Shown: positions 20,472-30,191, counted from the stretch's first letter. The stretch: 64,000 nt of DNA from Roseicyclus sp. (GCA_018401055.1 JAGYLB010000112.1:62001-126000), one strand, 5' to 3'. Notes: generated by a model not told the origin, from the sequence alone. Translations and numbers: made by a program.

Positions 20472-21050
20472 ATGTTCGCAAGACTGACGGGATTGATTGC
20501 GGCGGGGATGCTCACACTGGGCGTGGCGCAGGCCGAGGTGGGCGATGACGGCCTGCACATCGCGCCCTGGATCGAGGAGACATTCCTCGACCTGCGCGAG
20601 GATCTGGCCGAGGCCACTGCCAACAACCAGCGCCTGATGGTGCTGATCGAACAGCGCGGCTGCATCTACTGCACCCGCATGCACGAGCAAGTCTGGATCG
20701 AACCCGACATCCTGCAGATGCTGGAGGACCAGTTCTACGTCATCCGCATCAACATGCACGGATCGACCGAAGTGACCGATTTCGACGGCGAGGTCATGGA
20801 AGAGCGCCAGATCGCACGGCGCTGGCGCAATCTCTTCACCCCCACGATCCTGTTCTTCCCCGAGGATGTACCCGAGGGCGTCACCGGGATCGAGGCCGCT
20901 GCGGTCGTCATGCCGGGTGCTTTCGGTCGCTGGACCACGTTCAACATGCTCAACTGGGTGCTGGAACGCGGCTACGCCGGAGAGGAAGATTTCCAACGAT
21001 ATCATGCCCGTATGTTCGCCCAGCAGGCGGCGGCCGGGGCAACGGAATGA
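20472..21050 (+). CDS. soxW: Periplasmic thioredoxin SoxW
   Basis: A 192-residue secreted thioredoxin-like protein: signal peptide (residues 1-21, ending VAQA), active site CIYC (Cys64, Cys67) and a cis-Pro loop in LFTPTILFFPED. It receives electrons from SoxV. The SD AGGAGGAGG precedes the ATG. Two different periplasmic thioredoxins (SoxS and SoxW) flank soxV here. Confidence 0.9.
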   Translation: MFARLTGLIAAGMLTLGVAQAEVGDDGLHIAPWIEETFLDLREDLAEATANNQRLMVLIEQRGCIYCTRMHEQVWIEPDILQMLEDQFYVIRINMHGSTEVTDFDGEVMEERQIARRWRNLFTPTILFFPEDVPEGVTGIEAAAVVMPGAFGRWTTFNMLNWVLERGYAGEEDFQRYHARMFAQQAAAGATE

Positions 21051-21067
21051 GATTTTGCCCAAATCAC

Positions 21068-21083
21068 ATGCAAAAATATGAAA
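21068..21083 (+). promoter_or_regulatory. Weak SqrR-like site upstream of soxX
   Basis: ATGC-N8-GAAA matches ATTC-N8-GAAT at six of eight defined bases, in an AT-rich stretch between soxW and soxX. It is much weaker than the site before soxB and may be chance. Confidence 0.2.
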
Positions 21084-21158
21084 GTGTTCTTGCAATCAAG
21101 AGGCGAGCAATACTACGGTATACCAAGGCCAGTGACTCGGCCCAAGGGAGGAAAAACA

Positions 21159-21638
21159 GTGAAGCGCCAGATGCTTTTGGCGGCGGGCGTAGCCTTGGCC
21201 GCGACAAGTCTTCAAGCTGATGTCGTCGCCCCAGACGACGTGACGATGAGCGAATACGGGGAAGTCTTCGAAAGGCTGACCAGTGAGCCGGGCGATCCGG
21301 CCCGTGGGGCCGAGATCTTCGTCAGCCGGGCCCAAGGCAATTGCCTCGCCTGCCATGCGGTGACGGCGCTTGCGGATGAACCTTGGCATGGCGAGGTCGG
21401 CCCAATTCTCGATGGTGTCGCGACCCGCTGGGAAGAACCGGCCCTGCGCGGCCTGCTCGTCAATGCCGACATGACCTTCCCCGACTCCATCATGCCGTCC
21501 TTCTACAAGGTATCGGGGTTCACACGCCCCGGCGATGCCTTCACCAGCCGGCCCGCCCCCGCGGATCTCCAGCCGATGCTCTCGGCCCAGCAGATCGAGG
21601 ATGTGGTGGCCTTTCTCATGACGCTGACCGACTACTGA
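21159..21638 (+). CDS. soxX: Sulfur oxidation c-type cytochrome SoxX
   Basis: A 159-residue secreted monohaem cytochrome c. Signal peptide ends at about LQA (residue 20), haem site CLACH at 62-66, probable Met ligand Met112 in DSIMPSFYKVSG. It pairs with SoxA to attach thiosulfate to SoxY. The GTG start is chosen for GGGAGG just upstream and because the signal peptide begins there; an ATG at 21078 would add an implausible leader. Confidence 0.92.
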   Translation: MKRQMLLAAGVALAATSLQADVVAPDDVTMSEYGEVFERLTSEPGDPARGAEIFVSRAQGNCLACHAVTALADEPWHGEVGPILDGVATRWEEPALRGLLVNADMTFPDSIMPSFYKVSGFTRPGDAFTSRPAPADLQPMLSAQQIEDVVAFLMTLTDY

Positions 21639-21682
21639 GGCGGTCCGTGCCCCCAAACCCCGAGACCAAGGAGACTGATCTC

Positions 21683-22105
21683 ATGACCCAGACACGCAGG
21701 CAATTCGTCGGCTCCGGGCTGGCGGTGGCAGCCGCCTTCTTCGGTTTGCCGCATATCGCATCCGCTGCCCAGCTCGAAGAGGCCATCGCCGCCTTCACCG
21801 GCGGATCGGACATGGCGAGCGACGGCATCACACTCATCGCCCCGGAAATCGCCGAGAACGGCAACACCGTCCCGATCGAGGTCGACGCCCCCGGTGCTGC
21901 GGCCATCATGCTGCTGGCGGCCGGCAACCCCAACGCGGATGTCTGCACCTTCAACTTCGGCCCGGCGGCCGGATCGAACTTGGCTGCCACCCGCATCCGG
22001 TTGGCTGGAGAACAAGATGTGATCGCCATCGCCCGCATGCCCGACGGTAGCTTCAAGCAGGCGCGCCAGACCGTGCGCGTGACCATCGGCGGCTGCGGCG
22101 GCTGA
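21683..22105 (+). CDS. soxY: Sulfur carrier subunit SoxY
   Basis: A 140-residue carrier protein ending in the hallmark swinging arm GGCGG (residues 136-140), whose Cys138 holds the sulfur substrate during oxidation. A Tat signal (TRRQFVGSGLAVAAAFFG) exports the folded SoxYZ pair. The SD AAGGAGAC is upstream. Confidence 0.95.
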   Translation: MTQTRRQFVGSGLAVAAAFFGLPHIASAAQLEEAIAAFTGGSDMASDGITLIAPEIAENGNTVPIEVDAPGAAAIMLLAAGNPNADVCTFNFGPAAGSNLAATRIRLAGEQDVIAIARMPDGSFKQARQTVRVTIGGCGG

Positions 22106-22130
22106 CCCACAAAGGACAAGGAGAAAGACC

Positions 22131-22460
22131 ATGGCAGAGAATGTTGTTCCCCGCGTCCGCGTTCCGCGCGATGCATCGGCCGGCGATAGCGTGTCGGTCC
22201 GCACCCTGATCAGCCACCCGATGGAATCCGGCCAGCGTCGCGGCAGCGACGGCAACCTGATCCCGCGGTCGATCATCAACCGCTTCACCTGCGAATTCAA
22301 CGGCGAGATGGTTATCGATGTCACCATCGAACCTTCGGTGTCCACCAACCCGTATTTTCAGTTCGATGCGGTGGTGAACGAGACAGGCACCTTCGCCTTC
22401 ACATGGTATGACGATGACGGCTCGGTCTACACGGATACGGCAGACATAACGGTCGCCTGA
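22131..22460 (+). CDS. soxZ: SoxY-binding chaperone subunit SoxZ
   Basis: A 109-residue immunoglobulin-like protein, typical SoxZ length, with no signal peptide of its own; it travels with SoxY via Tat. Recognised by RVRVPRDASAGDSVSVRTLI and the conserved HPMESGQR. Follows soxY by 25 bp with SD AAGGAGAAAG. Confidence 0.95.
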   Translation: MAENVVPRVRVPRDASAGDSVSVRTLISHPMESGQRRGSDGNLIPRSIINRFTCEFNGEMVIDVTIEPSVSTNPYFQFDAVVNETGTFAFTWYDDDGSVYTDTADITVA

Positions 22461-22502
22461 TCCAAGTCAGACCCAGCCGTCGCAAGGGAGGAAGTTACGG
22501 CC

Positions 22503-23369
22503 ATGACAAGAAAAACGCTTCTCGGCGGGGCATCGGCGGCGGTCATCGCTGCCCTCGCCGCCGGGGTCGGCCTTGCCGACATCCGCACCGGTGACAGCCT
22601 CGTGATCAATGGCGAGATCGAGATCATCACCGAAACCGCGCCGCCCGAACATCTGGCAGGTGTGTTCAGCACGATCTATTCGGGCTGGGTCTTCCGCACC
22701 GACGAGACGCGGGCGATGCAGGAGGATGATTTCGACAATCCCGGCATGCTTTACGTCGAGCAGGGCATCACCGCCTTCAATACCCCCATGGGGACCGAGG
22801 GCAACAGCTGCGCGTCCTGCCACCAGAACCCCGAGAGCTTGGCCGATGTGCGTTCTACCTACCCGCAATGGGACGAGGCGCATGGCGAGGTGCAGACGGT
22901 CGAGATGCAGGTTCTGGAATGCCAGACTGAGCGGATGGGCGTGGCTGAACCCTATGGCTACGACAGCCAGCAGATGCGCAACATGGTGGCATTGATCGCC
23001 TCTGTCGGTCGCGGGCAGTTGGTCAACGTGGCGATGGATGGGCCTGCGTCGGAGGCGTGGGAACTGGGACGGGAAATCTACTATACCCAGTATGGTCAGA
23101 TGGAACTGTCCTGCGCGCAATGCCATGAGAACAACTATGGCAACCTGATCCGGGCAGACCACCTGAGCCAAGGGCAGATCAACGGCTTCCCGACCTACAG
23201 GCTCAAGAACGCCAATATTGTCTCGGTACATGGCCGGTTCCGCGGCTGTATCCGCGACACGCGCGGCGAACCCTATGCCATCGGCAGCCCCGAGTTCGTG
23301 GCGCTGGAACTTTACGTCGCCTCGCGCGGCAACGGCCTGACGGTCGAAGGCCCCGCCGTCCGCAACTGA
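22503..23369 (+). CDS. soxA: Thiosulfate-attaching dihaem cytochrome SoxA
   Basis: A 288-residue secreted protein with signal peptide (to about residue 25) and two haem motifs, CASCH (103-107) and CAQCH (204-208). Cys249 in FRGCIRDTRGEPY is the active-site cysteine that ligates haem and carries persulfide in SoxA enzymes. With SoxX it oxidatively joins thiosulfate to SoxY Cys. A strong terminator follows. Confidence 0.95.
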   Translation: MTRKTLLGGASAAVIAALAAGVGLADIRTGDSLVINGEIEIITETAPPEHLAGVFSTIYSGWVFRTDETRAMQEDDFDNPGMLYVEQGITAFNTPMGTEGNSCASCHQNPESLADVRSTYPQWDEAHGEVQTVEMQVLECQTERMGVAEPYGYDSQQMRNMVALIASVGRGQLVNVAMDGPASEAWELGREIYYTQYGQMELSCAQCHENNYGNLIRADHLSQGQINGFPTYRLKNANIVSVHGRFRGCIRDTRGEPYAIGSPEFVALELYVASRGNGLTVEGPAVRN

Positions 23370-23380
23370 CCTGACACTTC

Positions 23381-23412
23381 CCCCGCCCTGGATCGCATCC
23401 GGGGCGGGGTTT
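23381..23412 (+). terminator. Intrinsic terminator between soxA and soxB
   Basis: A 13-bp near-perfect stem, CCCCGCCCTGGAT / ATCCGGGGCGGGG (one G-T pair), with a CGC loop, followed by TTT. It lies directly after soxA and splits the sox genes into two transcription units. Confidence 0.75.
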
Positions 23413-23439
23413 GCGTCAAAATATTCAAGAACCTGAATA
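23411..23439 (+). promoter_or_regulatory. soxB promoter with a perfect SqrR-type operator
   Basis: ATTC-N8-GAAT (ATTCAAGAACCTGAAT, 23423-23438) is an exact match to the consensus reported for the persulfide repressor SqrR of Rhodobacter capsulatus. A plausible promoter, TTGCGT (23411-23416), 17-bp spacer, TGAATA (23434-23439), has its -10 within the operator. SoxR encoded at 18739-19128 is the expected ligand. Confidence 0.65.
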
Positions 23440-23457
23440 ACATCAGAGGTTGAACCC

Positions 23458-25153
23458 ATGATCTCGCGTCGTCACTTCGTTCAGGCCGCGCTGGCCACCT
23501 CGGCGCTTTACGGCGCTTCGGGCTTTGGCAATTGGGCGCGTCTGGCGGCCCAGCAGACGCTGAGCCAGGACCAGCTGATCGGCCAGGGCGGACCGGGCAA
23601 CGTGACGCTGATCCACATCACCGACATCCATGCCCAGACCCAGCCGATCTATTTCCGCGAGCCGGAATTCAACATCGGCGTGGGCATCCACGCGGGCCAG
23701 CCGCCGCATCTGGTGGGCGCGGAATTCCGCGCGCGTTTCGGGATCGAGTCGGGCAGCGCCATGGATTATGCGCTGACCTACAGCGATTTCGAGGCGATGG
23801 CGCGGAGCTATGGCCGCATGGGCGGGCTCGACCGCATCTCGACCGTGGTCAAGGCGATCCGCGCGCAGGCACCGCACGCGCTGATCCTTGATGGTGGCGA
23901 CACGTGGCAGGGGTCCTTGCCGTCGCTCAGGACGCAAGGCATGGACATGGTCCAGCTGTTCAATGCGCTCGGCGTCGATGCGATGACCTCGCATTGGGAA
24001 TTCACGCTTGGGTCCGCCCGCGTGAACGAGCTGATCGAAAGCCATGTCAACCCGGCCTTCCTCGGCGCCAACATCTTTGACGCCGAATGGGATGAACCGG
24101 TCTACGACGACTACAAGATCTTCGAGCGCAACGGCACCTCGATCGGCGTCATCGGTCAGGCCTTTCCCTACATGCCGATCGCCAACCCCGGCTGGATGTT
24201 CCCGGAACTGAGCTTTGGCCTGCGCCGTGAACGTATCGCGGAAGTGGTGCAGGAGGTGCGCGCCGCGGGTGCCGAGGTGGTGGTGCTTCTGTCGCACAAC
24301 GGGTTCGACGTCGACCGGCAATTCGCCCGCGACATTCCGGGCATCGACGTGATCCTGACCGGCCACACCCATGACGCGCTTCCAGAGGCGATCCAGGTCA
24401 ACAACACCTTCCTGATCGCCAGCGGCAGCCACGGCAAATTCGTCAGCCGCGTTGATCTGGATGTCCAGGACGGCGCGATGCGGGGCCTCACGCACCGTCT
24501 GATCCCGATCTTCTCGGACGTCATCGCGCCCGATCCTGAGATGACGGCGCTGGTCGATGAGACCCGCGCGCCCTACGCTGCCGAAATGGCCGAGGTGATC
24601 GGCACCTCTGGCTCCTCGCTCTATCGTCGGGGCAATTTCAACGGCACTTGGGATGACGTGATCTGTGACGCGCTGATCTCGCAGCGCGACGCGCAGATCG
24701 CGCTGTCGCCGGGCTTCCGCTGGGGCGCGGCCGTCCTGCCGGGGCAGGAGATCACGCGCGAGGATATCTTTAACGTCACCTCGATGACCTATCCCAACGC
24801 CTACCGGATCGAGATGTCGGGCGAGACGCTGCACACCATCCTCGAGGATGTTGCCGCCAACATCTTCAACCCCGATGCTTATTACCAGCAGGGCGGTGAC
24901 ATGGTGCGCGTGGGCGGTCTTGGCTACCGGATCGACCTCGGCCCAGCCGCAGGGCAGCCGGATCACCGAAATGACCTTGCTGGCCACCGGCGAGGCGATC
25001 GACCCGGCGACCAATTACGTCGTCGCGGGCTGGGCCAGCGTGAACGAAGGCACCGAAGGCCCCGCGATCTGGGATGTGGTCGAATCCCACATCCGTGCGC
25101 AGGGCACCGTGACGCTGGAACCCAACAACAGTGTGGACGTGGTCGGCGGATGA
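23458..25153 (+). CDS. soxB: Thiosulfohydrolase SoxB, frameshifted
   Basis: The dimanganese hydrolase that releases sulfate from thiosulfonated SoxY. Metallophosphatase-like motifs are HITDIHAQ (53-60), DGGDTWQG (145-152), the SoxB-typical SHWEFT in place of NHEF, LSHNGFDVD, and TGHTHD. A Tat-like signal (SRRHFVQAALATSALYG) starts the protein. The frame breaks near 24945, where one extra G (CTCGGCCCAG) shifts it; PQGSRITEMTLLATGEAID to NNSVDVVGG continues in the next frame and stops at 25153. Restored length about 564 residues. Confidence 0.92.
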
Positions 25154-25190
25154 CGCCCCGACCGATGCGAGACAGGAGAGGTATCGAAAC

Positions 25191-26465
25191 ATGACCGACA
25201 CCCCGAAATTCACCCGATCCCGCCGCCAGTTTCTGGCCGGTGCGGCGGTCGCCACGGGCGCGGCCGCGACAGGCAAGCTGGTGCATGCGCAGGCCGCATC
25301 GCCTGATCCGGCGATCACCGACATGCAGCCGTGGCAGCAATACCTCGGCCCCGGCGTCGACAACGCGCCCTATGGCGTGCCGTCCCCGCACGAGGCGCAT
25401 GTGATCCGTCGCAACGTGGAATGGCTGACCGCCGACACAGTGTCGTCGATCAACTTCACGCCGCTGCACGAGCTGGAGGGGATCATTACCCCCAACGGGC
25501 TGTGCTTCGAGCGTCACCATTCCGGCGTGGCCGACATTCCCTGGGCCGATCACCGGCTGATGATCAACGGTCTGGTCGACACGCCCATGGTCTTCACCAT
25601 GGACGACCTGATGCGGTTCCCGCGCGAAAACCGGACCTATTTCCTGGAATGCGCGGCCAATACCGGCATGGAATGGCGCGGCGCACAGCTCAACGGGGTG
25701 CAGTTCACCCATGGCATGATCCACAACGTCGTCTACACCGGCGTGCCGCTGCGGCTTTTGCTGGAAGAGGCGGGGGTGCGCACCAATGGCACATGGCTCT
25801 TGGCCGAGGGCGCGGATGCCAGCGGCATGACGCGGTCGATCCCGATGGAAAAGGCGCTCGACGACTGTCTGGTCGCCACTCACATGAACGGCGAGCGCCT
25901 GCGCGCCGAACAAGGCTATCCCGTGCGTCTGGTGGTTCCGGGCTGGGAAGGCAACATGTGGGTCAAGTGGCTGCGCCGGATCGAGGTCGGCGACATGCCT
26001 TGGCATCACCGCGAAGAAACGTCGAAATACACTGACCTTCTGGCCGATGGACAGGCGCGCCGCTTCACCTGGGAAATGGACGCGAAATCCGTCATCACCA
26101 ACCCCAGCCCGCAGGCGCCGATCACCCATGGCCCCGGCCCCACCGTGCTGACCGGCGTGGCATGGTCGGGCCGGGGGACCATTCCGCGGGTCGACGTGAC
26201 ACTGGACGGCGGCATCAATTGGCACCGCGCGCGGATGTCGGGGCCGTCGCTCGACAAGTCGATGCACCGCTTCTACTTCGAATTCGAATGGGATGGCAGG
26301 CCGCTGCTGCTGCAAAGCCGGGCCCATGACAGCACCGGCTATGTGCAACCCACCAAGGACCAGCTGCGCGCGGTGCGCGGCGTCAACTCGATCTATCACA
26401 ACAATGGCATCCAGACCTGGGCCATCAACGAAGGGGGCCAGGCGGAAAATGTCGAAGTCGGTTAA
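25191..26465 (+). CDS. soxC: Sulfane dehydrogenase molybdoprotein SoxC
   Basis: A 424-residue Tat-exported protein (SRRQFLAGAAVATGAAATG) of the sulfite-oxidase fold. The Mo-ligating cysteine is Cys154 in YFLECAANTG. The C-terminal dimerisation domain (VTLDGGINWHRARMSG) is intact. With SoxD it oxidises the SoxY-bound sulfane sulfur, so the cell can oxidise thiosulfate fully to sulfate without storing sulfur globules. Confidence 0.94.
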   Translation: MTDTPKFTRSRRQFLAGAAVATGAAATGKLVHAQAASPDPAITDMQPWQQYLGPGVDNAPYGVPSPHEAHVIRRNVEWLTADTVSSINFTPLHELEGIITPNGLCFERHHSGVADIPWADHRLMINGLVDTPMVFTMDDLMRFPRENRTYFLECAANTGMEWRGAQLNGVQFTHGMIHNVVYTGVPLRLLLEEAGVRTNGTWLLAEGADASGMTRSIPMEKALDDCLVATHMNGERLRAEQGYPVRLVVPGWEGNMWVKWLRRIEVGDMPWHHREETSKYTDLLADGQARRFTWEMDAKSVITNPSPQAPITHGPGPTVLTGVAWSGRGTIPRVDVTLDGGINWHRARMSGPSLDKSMHRFYFEFEWDGRPLLLQSRAHDSTGYVQPTKDQLRAVRGVNSIYHNNGIQTWAINEGGQAENVEVG

Positions 26466-26466
26466 C

Positions 26467-27561
26467 ATGATGAAATCCCTCACCCTGTCCACCGCCATCC
26501 TCGCCCTGTCCGCAGGTCTTGCGCTGGCCGATGACCCCGCCCCGTCGCGCGACGGGGGCTTTGGCCTTGGCCGCGCGGCCCTGCCCGAAGAGATCGCGGC
26601 TTGGGATATCGACATCCGCCCCGATGGCCAAGGCCTGCCGGTCGGGTCGGGCGATGTCTACACCGGTGAAGAGCTCTACATCGACTATTGCTCGGCCTGT
26701 CACGGCGATTTCGGCGAGGCGGTGGGCCGCTGGCCGGTGCTTGCGGGCGGCTATGGCACGCTCGATGGCGATGATCCGCACAAGACCATCGGCTCCTATT
26801 GGCCCTATCTCTCGACCGTGTGGGATTATGTGCACCGCGCGATGCCCTATGGTGCCGCGCAATCGCTGACCGACGACGAGGTTTATGCCATCACCGCCTA
26901 TCTGCTCTATCTCAACGACATGGTCGACGACGATTTCGAACTGTCCAACGAGAACTTCCTCGAGGTGCCTTTGCGCAACGAGGATGCGTTCTTCATGGAT
27001 GACCGGGCCGCGACGGAACTGACCGTCTTCACCGGCGAGCCCTGCATGGAGAACTGCGCCGAAAGCGTCTCGATCACGGCCAATGCGATGGTGCTGAACG
27101 TGACGCCCGAAACCGCGGTGGATGCCGTCACGCCCACTCCCGCCTCGGCCCCGGTCGAAGCGGAAGCCGCCGCAGAAACGCCGGCCCCAACCGAGGCTGT
27201 TGCAGAGGCCGAAGCGCCCGCAGCGCTCGATCCCGCGCTGGTGGCGGCTGGCGAGGGCCTGTGGCGGCAATGCGCTTCGTGCCACCAGATCGGCGAGGGG
27301 GCGGTGAACCGCACCGGACCGCTTCTGAACCACACTTATGGCGCACCGGTCGGGGCCCATGACGGGTTTCGCTACTCGCCCGCGTTCACCACGGCGCGTG
27401 AAGCCGGCATGATCTGGGACGACGAGACCCTGACCGCCTATCTGATGGACCCGCGCGGTTTCCTGCCGGGCAACCGGATGGCCTTCCGCGGCCTGCGCTC
27501 CGAGGAGGATGCGGCCGCGATGATCGCCTACATCCGTTCGGAGGGGGGCGACGCAGAATGA
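26467..27561 (+). CDS. soxD: Sulfane dehydrogenase dihaem cytochrome SoxD
   Basis: A 364-residue secreted cytochrome with haem motifs CSACH (75-79) and CASCH (269-273), joined by an Ala/Glu/Pro-rich linker (about 215-255). It takes electrons from SoxC. It starts 1 bp after soxC and overlaps soxE (ATGA). Paired ATGs at 26467 and 26470 are both usable. Confidence 0.93.
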   Translation: MMKSLTLSTAILALSAGLALADDPAPSRDGGFGLGRAALPEEIAAWDIDIRPDGQGLPVGSGDVYTGEELYIDYCSACHGDFGEAVGRWPVLAGGYGTLDGDDPHKTIGSYWPYLSTVWDYVHRAMPYGAAQSLTDDEVYAITAYLLYLNDMVDDDFELSNENFLEVPLRNEDAFFMDDRAATELTVFTGEPCMENCAESVSITANAMVLNVTPETAVDAVTPTPASAPVEAEAAAETPAPTEAVAEAEAPAALDPALVAAGEGLWRQCASCHQIGEGAVNRTGPLLNHTYGAPVGAHDGFRYSPAFTTAREAGMIWDDETLTAYLMDPRGFLPGNRMAFRGLRSEEDAAAMIAYIRSEGGDAE

Positions 27562-28257
27562 GGAGAGCCGGCGTCTATCTTGCCGCGCTTGTCCTGACCG
27601 CAATGGCCGCGCCGTCCTCCCGGCGCTGGCCCAAGGCGACCCGGCACTGGGCGAAACCCTGTATCGCCCGTGCCGGGCCCTGCCCACATGATCGGGGACG
27701 GCGCGGTGCACCGCGTCGGCCCCCATCTCAACGGTCTGGTGGCCCGCCCCATCGGGGCCTCGCCGGGCTACGAATTCTCGGCCGATCTTGCCAACGCAGG
27801 TGCCGAAGGCGCGACCTGGACGGTCGAGGCGCTCGACCGCTTTCTTGCCGGCCCGCGCGAGTCTTTCCCCGGCACGCGAATGGTCTTTCAGGGCATCCGG
27901 TCCGAGGAGGACCGCGCGCATCTGATCGCCTACATGCTGGCCGCCGGTGGCCCCGCCGAAGAGGGGGGCAGCCCCCCCGAGGAGGTGGCGGTCGATCCCG
28001 AAGTCGCGGCCATCGCAGCCCTTGAGGCAGATGTTCCCTATGGCGAGTTTCTTGCCAATGAATGCACCGCTTGCCATCAGGCGTCAGGCGGTGCGGATAT
28101 CCCCTCCATCCGGGGGCTGGCGCCATCGGTGTTTATCGCCGGAATGGTTGCGTACCGCAACGGAACGCGCGAACATCAGGTCATGAATATGGTTTCGCGG
28201 CGTCTCGGCGATGAGGAGATCGCAGCGCTCGCGGCCTATTTTGCGACTGTCGACTGA
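27558..28257 (+). CDS. soxE: Dihaem c-type cytochrome SoxE, several frameshifts
   Basis: A secreted cytochrome that, with SoxF, forms a flavocytochrome c-like pair. The second haem site CTACH is intact (ANECTACHQASGG). The first lies in a damaged stretch: near 27680 the text TGCCGGGCCCTGCCCACATG reads as C-R-A-C-H only if two extra C bases are removed. Another indel near 27615 separates the signal peptide (MRRAGVYLAALVLTAMAA) from LPALAQGDPALGETLYRPC. Two related halves suggest an internal duplication of the cytochrome domain. Restored length about 232 residues. Its ATG overlaps the soxD stop. Confidence 0.75.
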
Positions 28258-28336
28258 CGCGCTCGGCAGACAGGGAAAGGGCGCCACCGGGACCGGCGCC
28301 ACAAGACAAGCCCAAAAGGGCAAAAGGGAGGAAGAC

Positions 28337-29602
28337 ATGACCATCAACAGACGCGTATTCTTGGGAACATCGGCGGCCCTCGCGGGCTCGCTGGCGGCCC
28401 CGATGATCGCCCGCGCGCAGGGGCGGCCCCATGTGGTCGTCGTAGGCGGTGGATCGGGCGGGGCGACGGCGGCCCGCTATCTTGCCCGCGACGGTGCAGG
28501 GGCGGTCGACGTGACCCTGATCGAGCCGCAGCGGATCTACCAGACCTGCTATTTCGGCAACCTCTACCTCGGCGGGTTCTTCGACTATGATGACCTCGCG
28601 CATGGCTATGGGGGCTTGGCATCCACCTACGGGATCAACGTGGTGCATGACTGGGCCGTGGGCGTGGACCGCGACGCCAAGACCGTGCGGCTGGCCAGTG
28701 GTCCGTCGGTGCCCTACGATCATCTGGTGCTGTCGCCGGGGATCGATTTCGTGGACGGCAGCGTGCCCGGGTGGTCGGTCTCGGCGCAAGGCCGGATGCC
28801 GCATGCCTACAAGGGCGGCACCCAGGTGCAGCTGCTGCGCGCCCAGATCGAGGCGATGCCGCAGGGCGGCACCTTCGCCATGGTCGCGCCCCCCAACCCC
28901 TATCGCTGCCCGCCCGGCCCCTATGAGCGGATCTCGATGGTGGCCCATTACCTGCGCGAGAACAATCCGACCGCCAAGATCTTGGTCGTCGATCCCAAGG
29001 AGAGCTTCTCCAAGCAGGCGCTGTTCGAAGAAGGCTGGAACCGCCATTACTCGGGCATGGTCACCCGCATCGGGCCGGACATGGGGGGAAGTACCTTCGA
29101 GGTCGACGCTGCGGCGATGACCGTCACCATCGACGGCGTGGTGGAAAACGTGGATGTCTGCAACGTCATCCCCGGCCAGCGCGCGGGTCAGATCGCCTTT
29201 GCCGCCGATATCGTCGATGGCAACTGGGCGCCCGTGTCGGCCTATGACATGACCAGCCGGATCGACCCGACCATTACCGTTCTGGGCGATGCGGCGGCAC
29301 AGGGTGCGATGCCGAAATCGGGCTTCTCGGCGAACAGCCAGGCCAAGGTGGCGTCCAACGCCATCCTTGCGGCGCTCACCGGATCGCGGGCCTTCCCGGC
29401 GCGCTACGCCAACACCTGCTGGTCGCTGATCGACACCGACGACGGGGTCAAGGTCGGCGCCACCTACGAGGCCAGCGACGACGGCATCGTCAGCGTCGAC
29501 AGCTTCGTCAGCCAGACCGGCGAGGATGCCGAGACGCGGGCGGCGACCTACCGCGAAAGCCTTGATTGGTATCAGGCCATCACGACAGACATGTTCGTCT
29601 GA
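28337..29602 (+). CDS. soxF: Flavoprotein SoxF (flavocytochrome c sulfide dehydrogenase-like)
   Basis: A 421-residue Tat-exported FAD protein (NRRVFLGTSAALAGSLAAP). The dinucleotide motif VVVVGGGSGGATAARYL is followed by the FCSD redox cysteines in IYQTCYFGNLY and PYRCPPGPYERISM. It probably oxidises sulfide, passing electrons to SoxE. The SD is GGGAGG. Confidence 0.9.
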   Translation: MTINRRVFLGTSAALAGSLAAPMIARAQGRPHVVVVGGGSGGATAARYLARDGAGAVDVTLIEPQRIYQTCYFGNLYLGGFFDYDDLAHGYGGLASTYGINVVHDWAVGVDRDAKTVRLASGPSVPYDHLVLSPGIDFVDGSVPGWSVSAQGRMPHAYKGGTQVQLLRAQIEAMPQGGTFAMVAPPNPYRCPPGPYERISMVAHYLRENNPTAKILVVDPKESFSKQALFEEGWNRHYSGMVTRIGPDMGGSTFEVDAAAMTVTIDGVVENVDVCNVIPGQRAGQIAFAADIVDGNWAPVSAYDMTSRIDPTITVLGDAAAQGAMPKSGFSANSQAKVASNAILAALTGSRAFPARYANTCWSLIDTDDGVKVGATYEASDDGIVSVDSFVSQTGEDAETRAATYRESLDWYQAITTDMFV

Positions 29603-29661
29603 CCCCCAGCCCGCGGGCGGCACATCCGCCGTCCGCGGGCCCTGAACCCGGAGGACACTCC

Positions 29662-30102
29662 ATGACCATGATGCGTGCCCTGTTTCTCGGTCTTTCCCTT
29701 TCACTCGCACCGCTGACGGCTACGGCGCAGGACGCCGTGACCTTCGACTACCCGGGCAGCTTCGATGACGCGAGCTTCGCCATCGAGAATGCCATCATCA
29801 ACCGTGGCCTCGTGATCGACTACACCAGCCATGTGGGCGATATGCTCAACCGCACCGGCGAGGATGTCGGCGCGACCGAGACGCTGTTCGACAATGCGCA
29901 GATCTTTCTCTTCTGTTCTGCCGCCATCTCGCGCCGGGTGATGGAGGCGGACCTGATGAACCTCGTGCACTGCCCCTATGGCATCTTCATCGCCGAGCAT
30001 AATGGCGCGGTGATGATCGGCCACCGCGACTACCCCGACGGTCCGATGCAGGAGGTCGAGGCGCTGCTTGACGCCATCATCCTCGAGGCGATGGCCGACT
30101 GA
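29662..30102 (+). CDS. Secreted DUF302-like protein
   Basis: A 146-residue product with signal peptide (to about TATAQ) and a DUF302-like domain (VDFDDASFAIENAI-type opening, then FLFCSAAISRRVMEADLMN and CPYGIFIAEH). Such proteins recur beside sulfur-oxidation genes but have no proven role. Two conserved cysteines may bind a metal, haem or persulfide. It lies 60 bp after soxF and is probably cotranscribed. Confidence 0.7.
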   Translation: MTMMRALFLGLSLSLAPLTATAQDAVTFDYPGSFDDASFAIENAIINRGLVIDYTSHVGDMLNRTGEDVGATETLFDNAQIFLFCSAAISRRVMEADLMNLVHCPYGIFIAEHNGAVMIGHRDYPDGPMQEVEALLDAIILEAMAD

Positions 30103-30191
30103 GGCTGCTTGCGGCAATGCAGGCTTGATGCAGGTCAACGCATCGTGCGCGCGGGTCGGCTAGGGTTCTGGCCAGATCAAAGGACGGCGCA

